Part shown: positions 41,384 to 51,022 of the stretch, piece after piece
Numbering within the stretch: the first letter of the stretch is position 1
Layout of the letters: every line of letters starts with the position of its first letter
Origin: JAXLYE01 sp046351595
GTDB taxonomy: Bacteria > Myxococcota_A > Polyangia > Palsa-1104 > JAEUJZ01
Direction: 5' to 3'
Assembly (NCBI GenBank): GCA_046351595.1
Contig: JAXLYE010000008.1
Location: 434,001-498,000, forward strand
DNA: 64,000 nucleotides
Translations under genes and position numbers: made by a program
Notes under the pieces: generated by a model
Seen by the model: the letters and a program-made list of their open reading frames with translations, nothing else
Database searches by the model: none
What the model was told of the DNA's origin: nothing

Positions 41384-43843
41384 TCACAGGTAGGGAGAGA
41401 GGACCAAGATGCGGTGGTTGCCGGAGTCCGCGATGTAGTACGCCGAGCGCGTGACGTACAGCCCGTAGGGCAGGTTCAGGCGCTGTCCGTTCAGGGCGCC
41501 GTTGTTGGGCAGAAGGTAGCCGGTGTTGGGGTTGGGCTGGCCCAGCACCACATCCGCGGGCGGGCCGTCGCGGTCGGGGACACGGCGCCAGCCAAGGACG
41601 CGGTTGTTGTTGGTGTCGGCGATAAGCAGGATGTCCTGGGCCTGCAGGACGCCGCGCGGCCCGAACAGGGACGTCGCCGCCACGCGCTCGTTGTTGGTGT
41701 CGTCGTACAGGGTGTCGCCCAGCAGCTGCGTGGCGGCGTTGGGGTTGCCGCCGGCGGGCACGCCACTGAGCTTCTGCAGCGGCAGCGGGAAGCGCAGCAC
41801 GCGGCTGTTGCCGGTGTCCGCGACATACAGCCCGCCATCGCTCCGGGACAGCGCGGTCGGCGTCGACAGACCGGCCGGGCCGACCTGCTTGTCGTTGCTC
41901 GCCAGGTCCGGCTGACCGATGACGTAGTCGGCGACCCCGCCCGAGCCCGCGAGCGGCAGCTGCCAGGCCAGCACGCGGCTGTTGTTGGTGTCGGCAACGT
42001 ACACAAGCCCGTCCGCGACCAGCACGCCGGTCGGCCCCGACAGCTCGTCGCCGACGAGCGCCCCGGCCGCACGCCCGCGGTTGCTGCTCGCCGTGGTGAA
42101 GTCCTTCTGCCCGAGCACCCACGTCGGCGCGGCGCTGCCGTCGGCGGGCGGGCCGTTCCAGATCAGCACGCGGTGGTTGTCCTGATCCGCGACCGCCAGG
42201 TAGGTGCCGTCGGTGCTGACGCTGGCGGGCCGCGCCAGGCCGCTCGGGCCGCTGCCGCGCCGCGTCTCTGCGGGCCCGGCCTGACCGAGGACAAACGCGC
42301 TGTCGATGCGCAGCGGATCGCTGGCCGAGATCTCCCAGGCCAGCACGCGGTTGTTGTCCATGTCCGCGACGTATAAGCGGCTGCCGAAGCCGCTGAGGCT
42401 GCGCGGGCTGGCCAGGCCGCACGCGTCGCCCGGCCCGCAGGCACCGAGCCGGCTGGGCGCGCTCGGCACCGCGGCGGTCGGCACCGGCTGACCGAGCACC
42501 ACCGACGGCGCCTCGCCGGACACCAGCGTGTCCAGCCCCTGCGGGTGGTGCCAGAGGAGGACGCGGTGGTTGCGCGAGTCCGCGACCGCCAGATAGGTGT
42601 CCGTGGCCGCGAGGCCGCGCGGCGCGTCGACGGTCGTGGCCAACGGCGCGGTCTGCGCCACGATCATCGTCGGATCCCTCTGCCCCAGCGCCACCGTCGC
42701 CGGCACCCCCGTCGCCGAGAAGCCCGCCGCCGGCAGGCTGGCCAGCGGGTAGCCCATCACACGGTCATTGTTCTGGTCCGCGACGAACAGCAGGCCGCGG
42801 CCGACGTGCACCCCGGCGGGCGCGTACAGGCCGGCGCTGTTGCTCGGCTTGTTGCGCGTATTGGTGGTGAAGCTGCCCTGCCCGATCACGTAGCTGGCCG
42901 GCGCCGGGATGCGCACCTGGTTGGCGTCGCGCCACTCCTTGAGCGCGTCCGCGAGCTTCCAGCCCAGCACGCGGTTGTTGGTGGAGTCGCTGACCCACAC
43001 GAGCCGCTCCTCGGGCGGCGGCCCCGGCGGTGTCAGGTAGGCCGGACCGAGCGGCCGATTGAGCCCGCTCTGCGACGGCGCGCCGGGATCGTTGTCGGTG
43101 AAGTTGCTCTGCCCCAGCACCGCCACCGGCTGCACGTTCTTGTCCGCCGGCAGCCCGGCGAAGAGCAGCACGCGGTGGTTCGCCGAGTCGGTGACGACCA
43201 GGTAGTCGCTGGTGCTGCTGACGTACGGCGCGCTCAGCCCGAGGGCGCTGGTGGTCGCGGTGCCGCCGCCGCGGTTGGCGCTGGTGCCGCTGGTCGAGGC
43301 CTGGCCCCAGATGTAGCTCGCGGGCCGGAAGCTCTCGGTCGGGATGTCCTTCCAGATGAGCAGGCGGTTGGCTCCGCTGTCCGCGACGACGAGCGCCTTG
43401 TCGAGCACCGTCACCGAGGTCGGCGTGCTCATCGACGAGGCGCTGATGTCGTCGTAAAAGGCGATGTTGGTGTCAAAGCGCGGCTGGCCGAGCACCACGT
43501 CCGCGGGCTTGTTGTCGGTCGTCGGGATGCCGCGCCAGATCAGCACGCGGTTGCTGGTGCCGTCCGCGACGAACAGGTAGGGCTGGCCGCCCACCGTCGC
43601 GATGTGCACCGCGAGCGGCGAGTTCAGGCCGGTGCGCAGGTTCTGGTTGGTGGACAGATCCGCCTGCCCGATCACACCCAGCACGCGGTCCTGGCACAGG
43701 CGCGTCTCGGCGTTGCAGACGCTCTCGGGCCCGCAGATCTCGGGGCTGTTGACGCAGCTCGCGGGGTTTCGGGTCAAGAGCGCGTCACAGCCGGCGGCGG
43801 GCAGCACGGCGAGCAGCCAGGGCAAGAGCGGCGAGCGCTTCAT
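41384..43843 (-). CDS. NHL-repeat lipoprotein
   Basis: 819 aa from ATG 43843, AAGGAGG upstream. Lipobox LPAAGCD, a short Cys segment, then about 12 NHL-type repeats of the form LYVADxxNNRVLxW with VVLGQ spacers (examples VADGTSNRVLIW, VADTNNNRVLGW). NHL repeats fold as beta-propellers and bind proteins or glycans. Coupled to the TPR gene upstream (ATGA). Confidence 0.9.
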   Translation of the reverse strand: MKRSPLLPWLLAVLPAAGCDALLTRNPASCVNSPEICGPESVCNAETRLCQDRVLGVIGQADLSTNQNLRTGLNSPLAVHIATVGGQPYLFVADGTSNRVLIWRGIPTTDNKPADVVLGQPRFDTNIAFYDDISASSMSTPTSVTVLDKALVVADSGANRLLIWKDIPTESFRPASYIWGQASTSGTSANRGGGTATTSALGLSAPYVSSTSDYLVVTDSANHRVLLFAGLPADKNVQPVAVLGQSNFTDNDPGAPSQSGLNRPLGPAYLTPPGPPPEERLVWVSDSTNNRVLGWKLADALKEWRDANQVRIPAPASYVIGQGSFTTNTRNKPSNSAGLYAPAGVHVGRGLLFVADQNNDRVMGYPLASLPAAGFSATGVPATVALGQRDPTMIVAQTAPLATTVDAPRGLAATDTYLAVADSRNHRVLLWHHPQGLDTLVSGEAPSVVLGQPVPTAAVPSAPSRLGACGPGDACGLASPRSLSGFGSRLYVADMDNNRVLAWEISASDPLRIDSAFVLGQAGPAETRRGSGPSGLARPASVSTDGTYLAVADQDNHRVLIWNGPPADGSAAPTWVLGQKDFTTASSNRGRAAGALVGDELSGPTGVLVADGLVYVADTNNSRVLAWQLPLAGSGGVADYVIGQPDLASNDKQVGPAGLSTPTALSRSDGGLYVADTGNSRVLRFPLPLQKLSGVPAGGNPNAATQLLGDTLYDDTNNERVAATSLFGPRGVLQAQDILLIADTNNNRVLGWRRVPDRDGPPADVVLGQPNPNTGYLLPNNGALNGQRLNLPYGLYVTRSAYYIADSGNHRILVLSPYL

Positions 43844-44916
43844 AGAGCCTCCTTTGCGCCGACGAGCAGGGCGCACGCTGCGGGATCGATCCGGGTGCAA
43901 GCGGGCTCGCGGCGTGGTGGGCCCGCGGCAGGGAGCGCTCCGGGACCCGCGCTCACAGACACAGAAAAGGAGTCCGGAGCCTGCATTTCCAAAGACTCCG
44001 AAGCCTGATTCGGAGCCTGATTGGAACTCTGTTCAGATCTCTGCCAAAGGAGCTGGGCGCGTGCGCCCGGCCGCAGCGAGAGCGCCCCGCCGGGCCGGCT
44101 CACCGCTGGCGCTGGCGCCGGCGCCGGCTCGCTGTCCAGATCGATCGGGGTGCTCGGCAGCAGCAGCTGCCCCGGCGGCGGCGGCGGCGGGGCCGTGCGC
44201 ACGATCACCGGCTTGCGGAACGAGGCGCCGAGCAGCGCGCCGCCGATGATCAAGAGGCCGCCGGCCGCACCGAGCAGCGAGGCGCCGACCGTGCGCGTCG
44301 CGTAGATGCTGTTGCAGACGCGGGCCGGCGGCTCCAGCGCCTCTGCGCACTGGCCGTCGAGCACGAGGAAGGGGACGCCGGCCGCGGCGCTGCCGAGGCC
44401 GAGTCCGAGCAGCACCGCACCGAGCGGGCGCAGCGCGCGCGACGGCGGGTTGGTCTTCTGCACGACCAGCACCTTCGTCCGCTCCTGCTCCTCCGCCTCG
44501 ATGCGCAGCTCGGCGAGGAAGGAGCTGATCTCGGCGCGCACGTCCTGTGGCACCTGCAGATCCGTGCGCAGGTACAGCTCGAAGTAGGCAATCGCCTCGC
44601 GCGGCTGGTGCAGCTTCCGGTGCGCCTGACCGATGTTGAACAGCAGCCGCGTCACCGGCTTCAGGCGGTAGGCGGTCTGCATCTCGCGGATCGCGGCGGC
44701 AAAGTCGCGGGCGCGGTACAGATCGACGGCGCGCTTGTAGTGGACGCGGAACTCGTCGGCGATCGGATCGTCCTCGGCCTCGCCGCAGGCAGCCGGCGGC
44801 GGCGGCACGCCCTGCGCGGCGGCGTGCGTGCCCGTCCCCGGGCCGACCGCGATCGCGGCGAGCAGGAGCCCGCGCCGCACCGCGCCGCTAGCGGAGGTAG
44901 TCCACCTTGTAGGCAT
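43840..44916 (-). CDS. TPR-containing membrane protein, paralogue of the 34.8 kb gene
   Basis: 358 aa from ATG 44916, overlapping the kinase 3' end by 29 bases. N-terminal hydrophobic signal or anchor (LLLAAIAVGPGTG), TPR-like part about 55-130 (AAIREMQTAYRLKPVTRLLF, then PREAIAYFELYLRTD), two transmembrane segments (GAVLLGLGLGSAAAGVPFLV and LGAAGGLLIIGGALLG), Pro-rich tail. Sits between a kinase remnant and an NHL lipoprotein, mirroring the 33.9-37.4 kb order. Confidence 0.7.
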   Translation of the reverse strand: MPTRWTTSASGAVRRGLLLAAIAVGPGTGTHAAAQGVPPPPAACGEAEDDPIADEFRVHYKRAVDLYRARDFAAAIREMQTAYRLKPVTRLLFNIGQAHRKLHQPREAIAYFELYLRTDLQVPQDVRAEISSFLAELRIEAEEQERTKVLVVQKTNPPSRALRPLGAVLLGLGLGSAAAGVPFLVLDGQCAEALEPPARVCNSIYATRTVGASLLGAAGGLLIIGGALLGASFRKPVIVRTAPPPPPPGQLLLPSTPIDLDSEPAPAPAPAVSRPGGALSLRPGARAQLLWQRSEQSSNQAPNQASESLEMQAPDSFSVSVSAGPGALPAAGPPRREPACTRIDPAACALLVGAKEAL

Positions 44917-46080
44917 CCGGATCTCGCTTGGGCGGGGCGGCCGGCGCCGCAGCCGGCGACGGGGCGACGGCGGCGCCCGCGGCGGACGGGCTCGGCGCGG
45001 CGAGCAGGGTCTGCGCCTCCCCGAGCGCGGAGCGCGCCAGCACGAGGTTTGGATCGAGCTGCAGCGCGCGCTCGCAGCTCTTGATCGCATCCCCCGCCTG
45101 ACCGAGCTTGAGGTGGCTCAGGCACAGGAGCTCGTGCAGGGTGGCGCGGCGCGGCTCGCTGCGGACCGCCTTGCGCAGCTCGCGCAGCGCCCGACTCGCA
45201 TGCCCGCGGCTGATCGAGCCGCGCACCCGCTCCTCCAGCTCCGCCAGCGGATCGTCGGAGGCGGCGGCGGGTGCGGCAGCGGGTGACTCGGGCGCGCCGG
45301 CCGGGGCGCTCGGCGGCGCGCTCGCGGGCGGGGCGCTCGGCGGCGACGCCGCGGCGGTCGGCGGCGGTCCCTCGCGGGGCGCGGGCGGCGGCACCGGCCG
45401 GCGCAGCAGCCAGCTCGTCGCAATGCCCGAGACGACCACGAGCCCGAGCAGGCCCGCCAGAAAGATCGGCCGCCGCGGCAGCGGGCGCGCCGTGACCTGC
45501 CCGACCGCCGACGGTGCGGTGGGGTTGGTGGTGTTGTTCGGCGCCAGGCCCGGGCGCGAGCGCTCGCCCGTCGCGACCCGCTCGGCCTCGCGCGCCGCGG
45601 CCTCGATCTCGACGGCCGAGATGGACGTGGCCGTGTCATCGACGCCCTCGCCCGGCTCGCTGCGCTGCAGCTCCGCATCGCTCACGGACAAGCGCGCGAG
45701 CACCGCCGCCAGCTCCGCCATCGTCGGCCGCACCGACGGCGTCTTCTCCAGCGTGCGCCGCAAGAGCGCCGCCAGCTCGGGCGGGATCGCCGGCAGGATC
45801 TGCTCGATCGGACGCGGCGCCGCGAACAGGTGCAAGGCCATCAGATCGCCGAACCCCTCGGAGCGAAACGGCGGCGCGCCGGTGAGCATCTCGTACAAGA
45901 GAATCCCCAGCGCGTACACATCGGCCTGTCCGTCGATGCGCATGTTGCCGCGGCACTGCTCGGGCGCCATGTACGTCGGCGTACCGACGACCGATCCGGT
46001 GCGTGTCTTGACCGACAGCCCGCCCGCCTCCGAGGTGTCTTCGATGACCTTGGCGATCCCGAAGTAGTCACCGACGAGCG
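44888..46080 (-). pseudogene. Ser/Thr protein kinase, 5'-truncated (from DFG on)
   Basis: In frame from about 46080: DYFGIAKV, then KTRTGSVVGTPTYMAPEQ, a C-lobe, a linker, a TM helix (IFLAGLLGLVVVSGIAT) and a Pro/Ala region with a TPR-like end (LGQAGDAIKSCERAL). An in-frame TGA sits 12 bases before the remnant. The N-lobe, HRD loop and Asp-Phe context are absent. ATG 45970 could give 360 residues without kinase activity. The 20 bases coding FGIAKV (46046-46065) recur at 53518-53537. Confidence 0.75.
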
Positions 46081-46806
46081 TGCGCGCTCAAGATTCCGCG
46101 ACGGCCGCGAAGTACTTGCCGAGCATGGGCTTCTGGCGCGGAAAGATTGGCCGGGGCTTCGGACGGTGAGGCCAGCTCTGGGCCCATCACATGGTTTAGA
46201 TGAAGTGCTCAGCAGGCCGGATGGAGCCTGACATCCTCGCCGGGGGCCAAGGCTCTGCTGCGAGCGCGCAGTGCAGCCCGCTGCCGGTGATCACGGCCGA
46301 GGCCGCGGCTGTCGTCCGAGCCGAAGGCACTGAAGTTCCCTGAATTCCGCTGCGCGCCGCCATACTTCAGCCGCGCTTCGCCAGCCCTCGGACCGGCGGT
46401 GATACCATGATGTGATGCTGAACCTATCTGGCCTCGAGACGCCGGCTCCTTGAGTCTCTGTTGCAGCGAACCTCTTGCAGGGCCGCTGTGATCTCTGCGC
46501 TGCCGTGCAGGGACTGTGCGCAGCCTGGTGGTTCGCCAGCCGCCGCATGCAGCTGGCGACCGGGCGAGCTCCGGAAGCGCCGCTGTCTCCGGAGGTACGC
46601 CCAAGTCGCCGCACACCGGCGCACGGGCAGGCAGGACCACAACACCGCTCTCGAATTTCGCAATCCTTCCGGTCCTTTATCATGCTGCCGCGCCGCGTTG
46701 CCCAGACGTCGCTGCCGCGGGTCCAAAGAACTGGGATCGCCGCAGGCAAGCGGGGTACGGGCCGCACTCCCACGTTTCGGGAGTCTTCGGAATACGAGAT
46801 CTGATT
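46081..46806. other. 726-base stretch without a supported gene
   Basis: Several overlapping frames on both strands but no codon bias, ribosome site or recognisable domain. It probably holds rearrangement debris between the kinase remnant and uppS. The promoter of uppS should be near its right end, but no clear -35/-10 was seen. Confidence 0.5.
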
Positions 46807-47553
46807 ATGAGTACAGCGCCCATGGTTGAATCGGTATCTCCTGCAGCCGCGCTTCGTGCATCCGGAATGCGACACCTGGCCATCATCATGGACGGGAACC
46901 GCAGGTGGGCGCGGCGACACCAGAGGCAGATCCTCTCTGGTCACCAGCAGGGCAGCGAGGCGCTGCGGCGGACGGCCCTTTATGCCAACGAGCTCGGCCT
47001 CAAGGTGCTGACCGTCTACGCCTTCTCGACCGAGAACTGGAAGCGCCCGCTCATCGAGGTGAACGGGCTCATGGGGCTCTTTGTCACCGAGATGACGCGC
47101 CTGCTGCCGGAGCTGCACGCGAACGGCATCCGCCTGCGCTTCTTTGGCGGGCTGTCGCAGCTCTCGCCCGACATCCGCGAGAAGCAGAGAGAGTCCACGG
47201 AGCTTACCCGCAACAACCCGGGCATGGTGCTGCAGGTGGCGATGAACTACGGCGCGCGGCAGGAGATCCTGCAGGCGTGCGCCGCGCTCATCGAGGAGTA
47301 CCAGGCCAGCGGGCGGGCGCCTTCGGACCTCAAGGAGGAGGACCTCATGAAGCGGCTGTACCTGCCGGACTCACCGGATCCGGACGCGGTGCTGCGCACC
47401 GGCGGCGAGCACCGCCTCAGCAACTTCCTCCTGTGGCAGGCCGCCTACTCCGAGGTGTTCATCAGCGACGTCCTGTGGCCTGACTTCTCGCCGGCCGAGC
47501 TGGATCGCGTGATCTACGAGTTCGCGCAGCGCCAACGCCGCTTCGGGCGATAG
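46807..47553 (+). CDS. uppS: undecaprenyl (isoprenyl) diphosphate synthase
   Basis: 248 aa from ATG 46807. cis-Prenyltransferase motifs: IIMDGNRRWARR at 27-38 (catalytic Asp29), YAFSTENWKRP, and the C-terminal RTGGEHRLSNFLLWQ followed by YSE. It condenses isopentenyl diphosphate into a long cis-polyprenyl diphosphate, the precursor of the lipid carrier for cell-wall and glycan assembly. It stands apart from the usual cdsA/dxr neighbours and beside glycosyltransferase and P450 genes, so it may be a second, pathway-specific copy. Confidence 0.9.
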   Translation: MSTAPMVESVSPAAALRASGMRHLAIIMDGNRRWARRHQRQILSGHQQGSEALRRTALYANELGLKVLTVYAFSTENWKRPLIEVNGLMGLFVTEMTRLLPELHANGIRLRFFGGLSQLSPDIREKQRESTELTRNNPGMVLQVAMNYGARQEILQACAALIEEYQASGRAPSDLKEEDLMKRLYLPDSPDPDAVLRTGGEHRLSNFLLWQAAYSEVFISDVLWPDFSPAELDRVIYEFAQRQRRFGR

Positions 47554-47777
47554 CTCCTCGGCACGCGACGGCGCAACCTTCAGCCCGTGCGCCCAATCCC
47601 CTTCACGGCACGCCACCGACACCTCGCTAGCTAGACCGCGCCCCGCACGAGATACGGATCGGCGCGGGTCCTTTTGCCTTCTACTCTTGGGGGCATCCCG
47701 CCGCTAGCGCGTCGGGAGCCCTGGCTCCGGCGTCACCCCGCCTATCGCAAGACCTCAGGTTTCGTCTGGGGCGCGGT

Positions 47778-49412
47778 TTAGTTGGCGAGCGAAGCCTCCT
47801 CCTTTTCGATCAGGATGTCATCGATGACCAGCGCATCGAGCCCGGTGGTATGAAAGAGTCCCATGGCGTCCTCCACCGAATGGATGATGGGCTTGCCCAT
47901 GATGTTGAAGCTGGTGTTCAAGAGCAGGGGAACTCCGGTCAGCGCGTAGAACGCTCGAATCAGTCGATAGAACTTCTCGGCCAGCTCCGGAGTCACGGAC
48001 TGGAGGCGCCCGGTGCCATCCTCGTGGACCACGGCCGGCACCTTGGCCCGCACCTCGGGGCGGAACACGAGCGTGCGCTCCATATACGGCGACATCTGAT
48101 AGTTCTCGAAGTACTCGGGCCCGCACTCGTGCAAGATCGAGGGAGCAAAGGGCCGATATTCCTCGCGGAACTTGACCCTGCCGTTTATCCGGTCCTTCAT
48201 GTCCGGCGAGCGCGGATCGGCCAGAATCGAGCGATTGCCGAGCGCGCGCGGGCCAAACTCGGCGCGGCCCTGCATCCAGCCGATGATCTTTCCCTTCGCC
48301 AGGAGCTCGGCGGTTTCCGCCACCACGGTATCTGGCAGATGACGGAGCCGCGGCGAGCGGTTGAAGCGCAGGAGGTTATCGCGCGCTTCTTTGGAGATGC
48401 CGCTGCCAAGATAAGGGGATAGGAGCCGGCGCGGCGGCGGCGCTCCGGGGTGGTCCGCATGGTACGCCAGAAGGGCCGCGCCGACGCTGTTGCCGTCGTC
48501 TGAGGGCGCCGAGGGGACGTGCAGGGACCGGAACGCGCCCTCGGCGAGGATGTGGCCGTTGTAGGACGAGTTGAGGGCGCAGCCGCCGCAGAGCACCAGG
48601 TTGGAGGAGATTCCCTTGCCGCTCAGCGCCTGCAGCAGCTCGCGCATGAGATCCGCGAACACCTGCTGGCCGGTGCAGGCGATGTTTGCGGCCTCGATCG
48701 GCGGAGCTCCCGGCGCCCGCCGCAGCTCCTTGAGCTGCTTGATCAGCCGCTTCTCTTCCTCGATCGGCAGGCCCGGAACCAGCTGCAGGTCGCCGACCTT
48801 GATGAGGGACTTGAGCATGCGGTAAAGGACCGGATCGACCCGCCCGTAGGGAGCAAGACCCATGACCTTCCACTCTTCACCCTTTAGCGGATCGAAGCCG
48901 CACAGACCGCATACCAGTCCGTAAAAAAAGCCCAGGCTGGCCCGCTCGACCCGGAAGGGAGTGCGGGGCGGGTGCAGCGGCTCGATGCGACCCTCGCGAT
49001 ACGAATAAAAGCCCGTGGAGCCGAACTCGCCGTAGCCGTCGATGACCGCACACACCGCTTCTGGGAAGGGGCTCGAGTAGCAGCCGAGCGCGGCGTGGGT
49101 GAGGTGATGGTTGTAGCGTCGAATCTGCACCGGCCTGGTGAGCTCGCGGTTCCCAGCGAGTCCGGTGCCGACCATGAGCAGGCTGGCGCGTGCCAGGTCG
49201 CGCAGCGTCTTCCACCCGGGGTGCGGCCAGCTGTGGTCGGCGTGAAAGCCGCTGTCTTCAAAGTACTTCCCGAGCTTCTTGAACGCGCCCCGCAGCGGGG
49301 TCAGGTCGAAGGCGGCGCTCAGCTCGACAAGACGCAGGGACAGCTCGCTGAACGAAACCGCACCGACGATCTCGGCATCGGGCTCGGCATACTGCTTGAG
49401 CAGCTCGGGCAT
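47778..49412 (-). CDS. NodU/TobZ-type O-carbamoyltransferase, N-terminus short
   Basis: 544 aa from the only ATG. Kae1-like domain metal site HHLTHAALG, DGYGEFGSTG, then SDDGNSVGAALLAY; the C-terminal YrdC-like domain carries RAEFGPRALGNRSIL and KFREEYRPFAPSIL. Such enzymes transfer carbamoyl from carbamoyl phosphate to hydroxyls of sugars or antibiotics. Codons upstream of ATG stay in frame for 31 more residues (TDGEVRFAEAVERYLQDKRG), which match the family, up to the P450 stop at 49502. The usual start with HD and the phosphate loop is then missing, so either a CTG start is used or the gene is truncated. Confidence 0.8.
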   Translation of the reverse strand: MPELLKQYAEPDAEIVGAVSFSELSLRLVELSAAFDLTPLRGAFKKLGKYFEDSGFHADHSWPHPGWKTLRDLARASLLMVGTGLAGNRELTRPVQIRRYNHHLTHAALGCYSSPFPEAVCAVIDGYGEFGSTGFYSYREGRIEPLHPPRTPFRVERASLGFFYGLVCGLCGFDPLKGEEWKVMGLAPYGRVDPVLYRMLKSLIKVGDLQLVPGLPIEEEKRLIKQLKELRRAPGAPPIEAANIACTGQQVFADLMRELLQALSGKGISSNLVLCGGCALNSSYNGHILAEGAFRSLHVPSAPSDDGNSVGAALLAYHADHPGAPPPRRLLSPYLGSGISKEARDNLLRFNRSPRLRHLPDTVVAETAELLAKGKIIGWMQGRAEFGPRALGNRSILADPRSPDMKDRINGRVKFREEYRPFAPSILHECGPEYFENYQMSPYMERTLVFRPEVRAKVPAVVHEDGTGRLQSVTPELAEKFYRLIRAFYALTGVPLLLNTSFNIMGKPIIHSVEDAMGLFHTTGLDALVIDDILIEKEEASLAN

Positions 49413-49501
49413 GCGCAGCAGGTGATCGGGCGGAGCCTGAAAACCGCGCTTGTCCTGGAGATAGCGCTCGACGGCCTCTGCGAAGCGTACCTCGCCGTCC
49501 G

Positions 49502-50950
49502 TCAGCGGAAGCGCACGACGGCCGGTACGCCGCCTGCGGGTCGAGGTGTGGTGAAGCTCTCGGGATCGATCATCCGGTCGGGATCGATCTCAAACCGCGC
49601 GCGGCGCATGAGCGTGGCCAGGATGAGCGGACCCTCGAGCAGGGCGAAGGCGCCGCCGATGCACACGCGCGGCCCCAGGCCGAAAGGGAGCCAGGCGGAC
49701 TTGGGCCGCGACGCTTCCTGCTCCGGCAGGAACCGATCCGGCTCGAAGCGCTCGGGCTCGGGCCAGAGCTCCGGCCGCTGGTGAATCGTATAGGGACAGA
49801 CGAACAGGTTCGTATGCGCAGGAATCGTCCGGCCAGCGAGCTCGATCGGCGCGAGCGTCCGGCGCGCCAGGACGAGAATCGGCGGATACAGTCGCAGCGC
49901 CTCTTTGAAGACGCGGGTCGTGTAGGCCAGCGCCTGCGGCTCGGCCTGCATGGGTCCGTCGGGGCCAAACGCATCGGCCTCCGCCTGCACCCGGGCCCGC
50001 GCTTCCGGATGTCGCGCCAGCAGATAGAAGCACCACGCGATGGCGGTGGCCGTCGTCTCGTTCCCGGCCACGAACAGCGTCGCCGCCTCGTCTCGCACCT
50101 GCTCATCGCTCATGCCGTCGCCGCTGCTCTCGGACTCGAGGTCGCGCGCCAGCAGCAGGCGCGCCAGCAGATCCTTGCTCGACGTCGGATGCGCGCGGCG
50201 CTCGCGGATCATCTCGTGGATGCGCGCATCCAGTGTGCGCATCGCGGCCTGCAGCTTGGCCGAGTTGCGGCCCGGAACAAGGATCGGATCCTGAAGGAGC
50301 TTCTCGGCCCGGCCGCGCATCGCATCGAGCGGCCCTGGCAGCCGGCCGCGCAGCCTCGTGAGTGCGCCGCGCAGCGCCAGCTGGACCAGGATCATCGGCG
50401 AGTCGATGTGCTCGTTGATCCACCCGAGCAGCGTCGTCAGCGCCGCGGCGAGATCTTCGGCCTGGTTGAAGTTGTCGGCCCCAAAGAGCGTCGTCCCGAC
50501 GACCCCCATGGCGATGCGCGTCGCTTCCTGCGCAAGATCGATCTCCTCGCCGTCTTTGAAGCGGTCGAGCGCACGCCGCGCCTCGGCGTTCATCATCCGC
50601 GTGTAGTTCGCGAGCTGCGCCGAGTGAAAGAGCGGCGCCATCAGCCGTCGCTGCCGCTTCCACAGCGGGCCCTCGCTGGTGAACAGGCCGTCTCCCGCGA
50701 CATCGTGCAGGATGAGCCGGATGATCGAGGCTTTCTCGGTGGACGGCGCGTGCTCGACGAGGATCTTCTGCGCGAGCTCGGCCGTGGTGGCGAAGAGCAC
50801 GGTGCGGTGGAGGAATCGCACGCGGACCAGCGGACCGATCGGACCCAGGTTCCGCATGAACTCGAAGCGCTCATTGCGGACCAGGTGGATGTGACCGAAC
50901 AGGTTCTCGCCAGGCGCGGTGGGCAGCGAATCGAGCGAGCGATCAGACAC
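49502..50950 (-). CDS. cytochrome P450
   Basis: 482 aa. I-helix AGNETTATA, K-helix ExxR in KEALRLYPP, PERF region (FEPDRFLPE) and heme loop FGLGPRVCIGG with the axial Cys. No signal peptide or membrane anchor, so soluble. Its stop overlaps the carbamoyltransferase frame. A tailoring oxidation in a small-molecule pathway is likely. Confidence 0.95.
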   Translation of the reverse strand: MSDRSLDSLPTAPGENLFGHIHLVRNERFEFMRNLGPIGPLVRVRFLHRTVLFATTAELAQKILVEHAPSTEKASIIRLILHDVAGDGLFTSEGPLWKRQRRLMAPLFHSAQLANYTRMMNAEARRALDRFKDGEEIDLAQEATRIAMGVVGTTLFGADNFNQAEDLAAALTTLLGWINEHIDSPMILVQLALRGALTRLRGRLPGPLDAMRGRAEKLLQDPILVPGRNSAKLQAAMRTLDARIHEMIRERRAHPTSSKDLLARLLLARDLESESSGDGMSDEQVRDEAATLFVAGNETTATAIAWCFYLLARHPEARARVQAEADAFGPDGPMQAEPQALAYTTRVFKEALRLYPPILVLARRTLAPIELAGRTIPAHTNLFVCPYTIHQRPELWPEPERFEPDRFLPEQEASRPKSAWLPFGLGPRVCIGGAFALLEGPLILATLMRRARFEIDPDRMIDPESFTTPRPAGGVPAVVRFR

Positions 50951-51022
50951 GCCGCACCTTCAGGGGCATCGAGCCCGCAGACGAAGACGCAGACGCAGAC
51001 GAAGACGCAGACCGCCTGCCGC
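50951..51022. repeat. short tandem repeat between P450 and glycosyltransferase
   Basis: CGCAGACGAAGA-type 12-base units repeated about three times around 50974-51010. The units divide the gap between two minus-strand genes. No hairpin or promoter seen. Confidence 0.5.

Noticed and set aside
46084..46806. Possible degraded insertion sequence
   Set aside because: No transposase remnant, inverted repeats or target duplication could be recognised.
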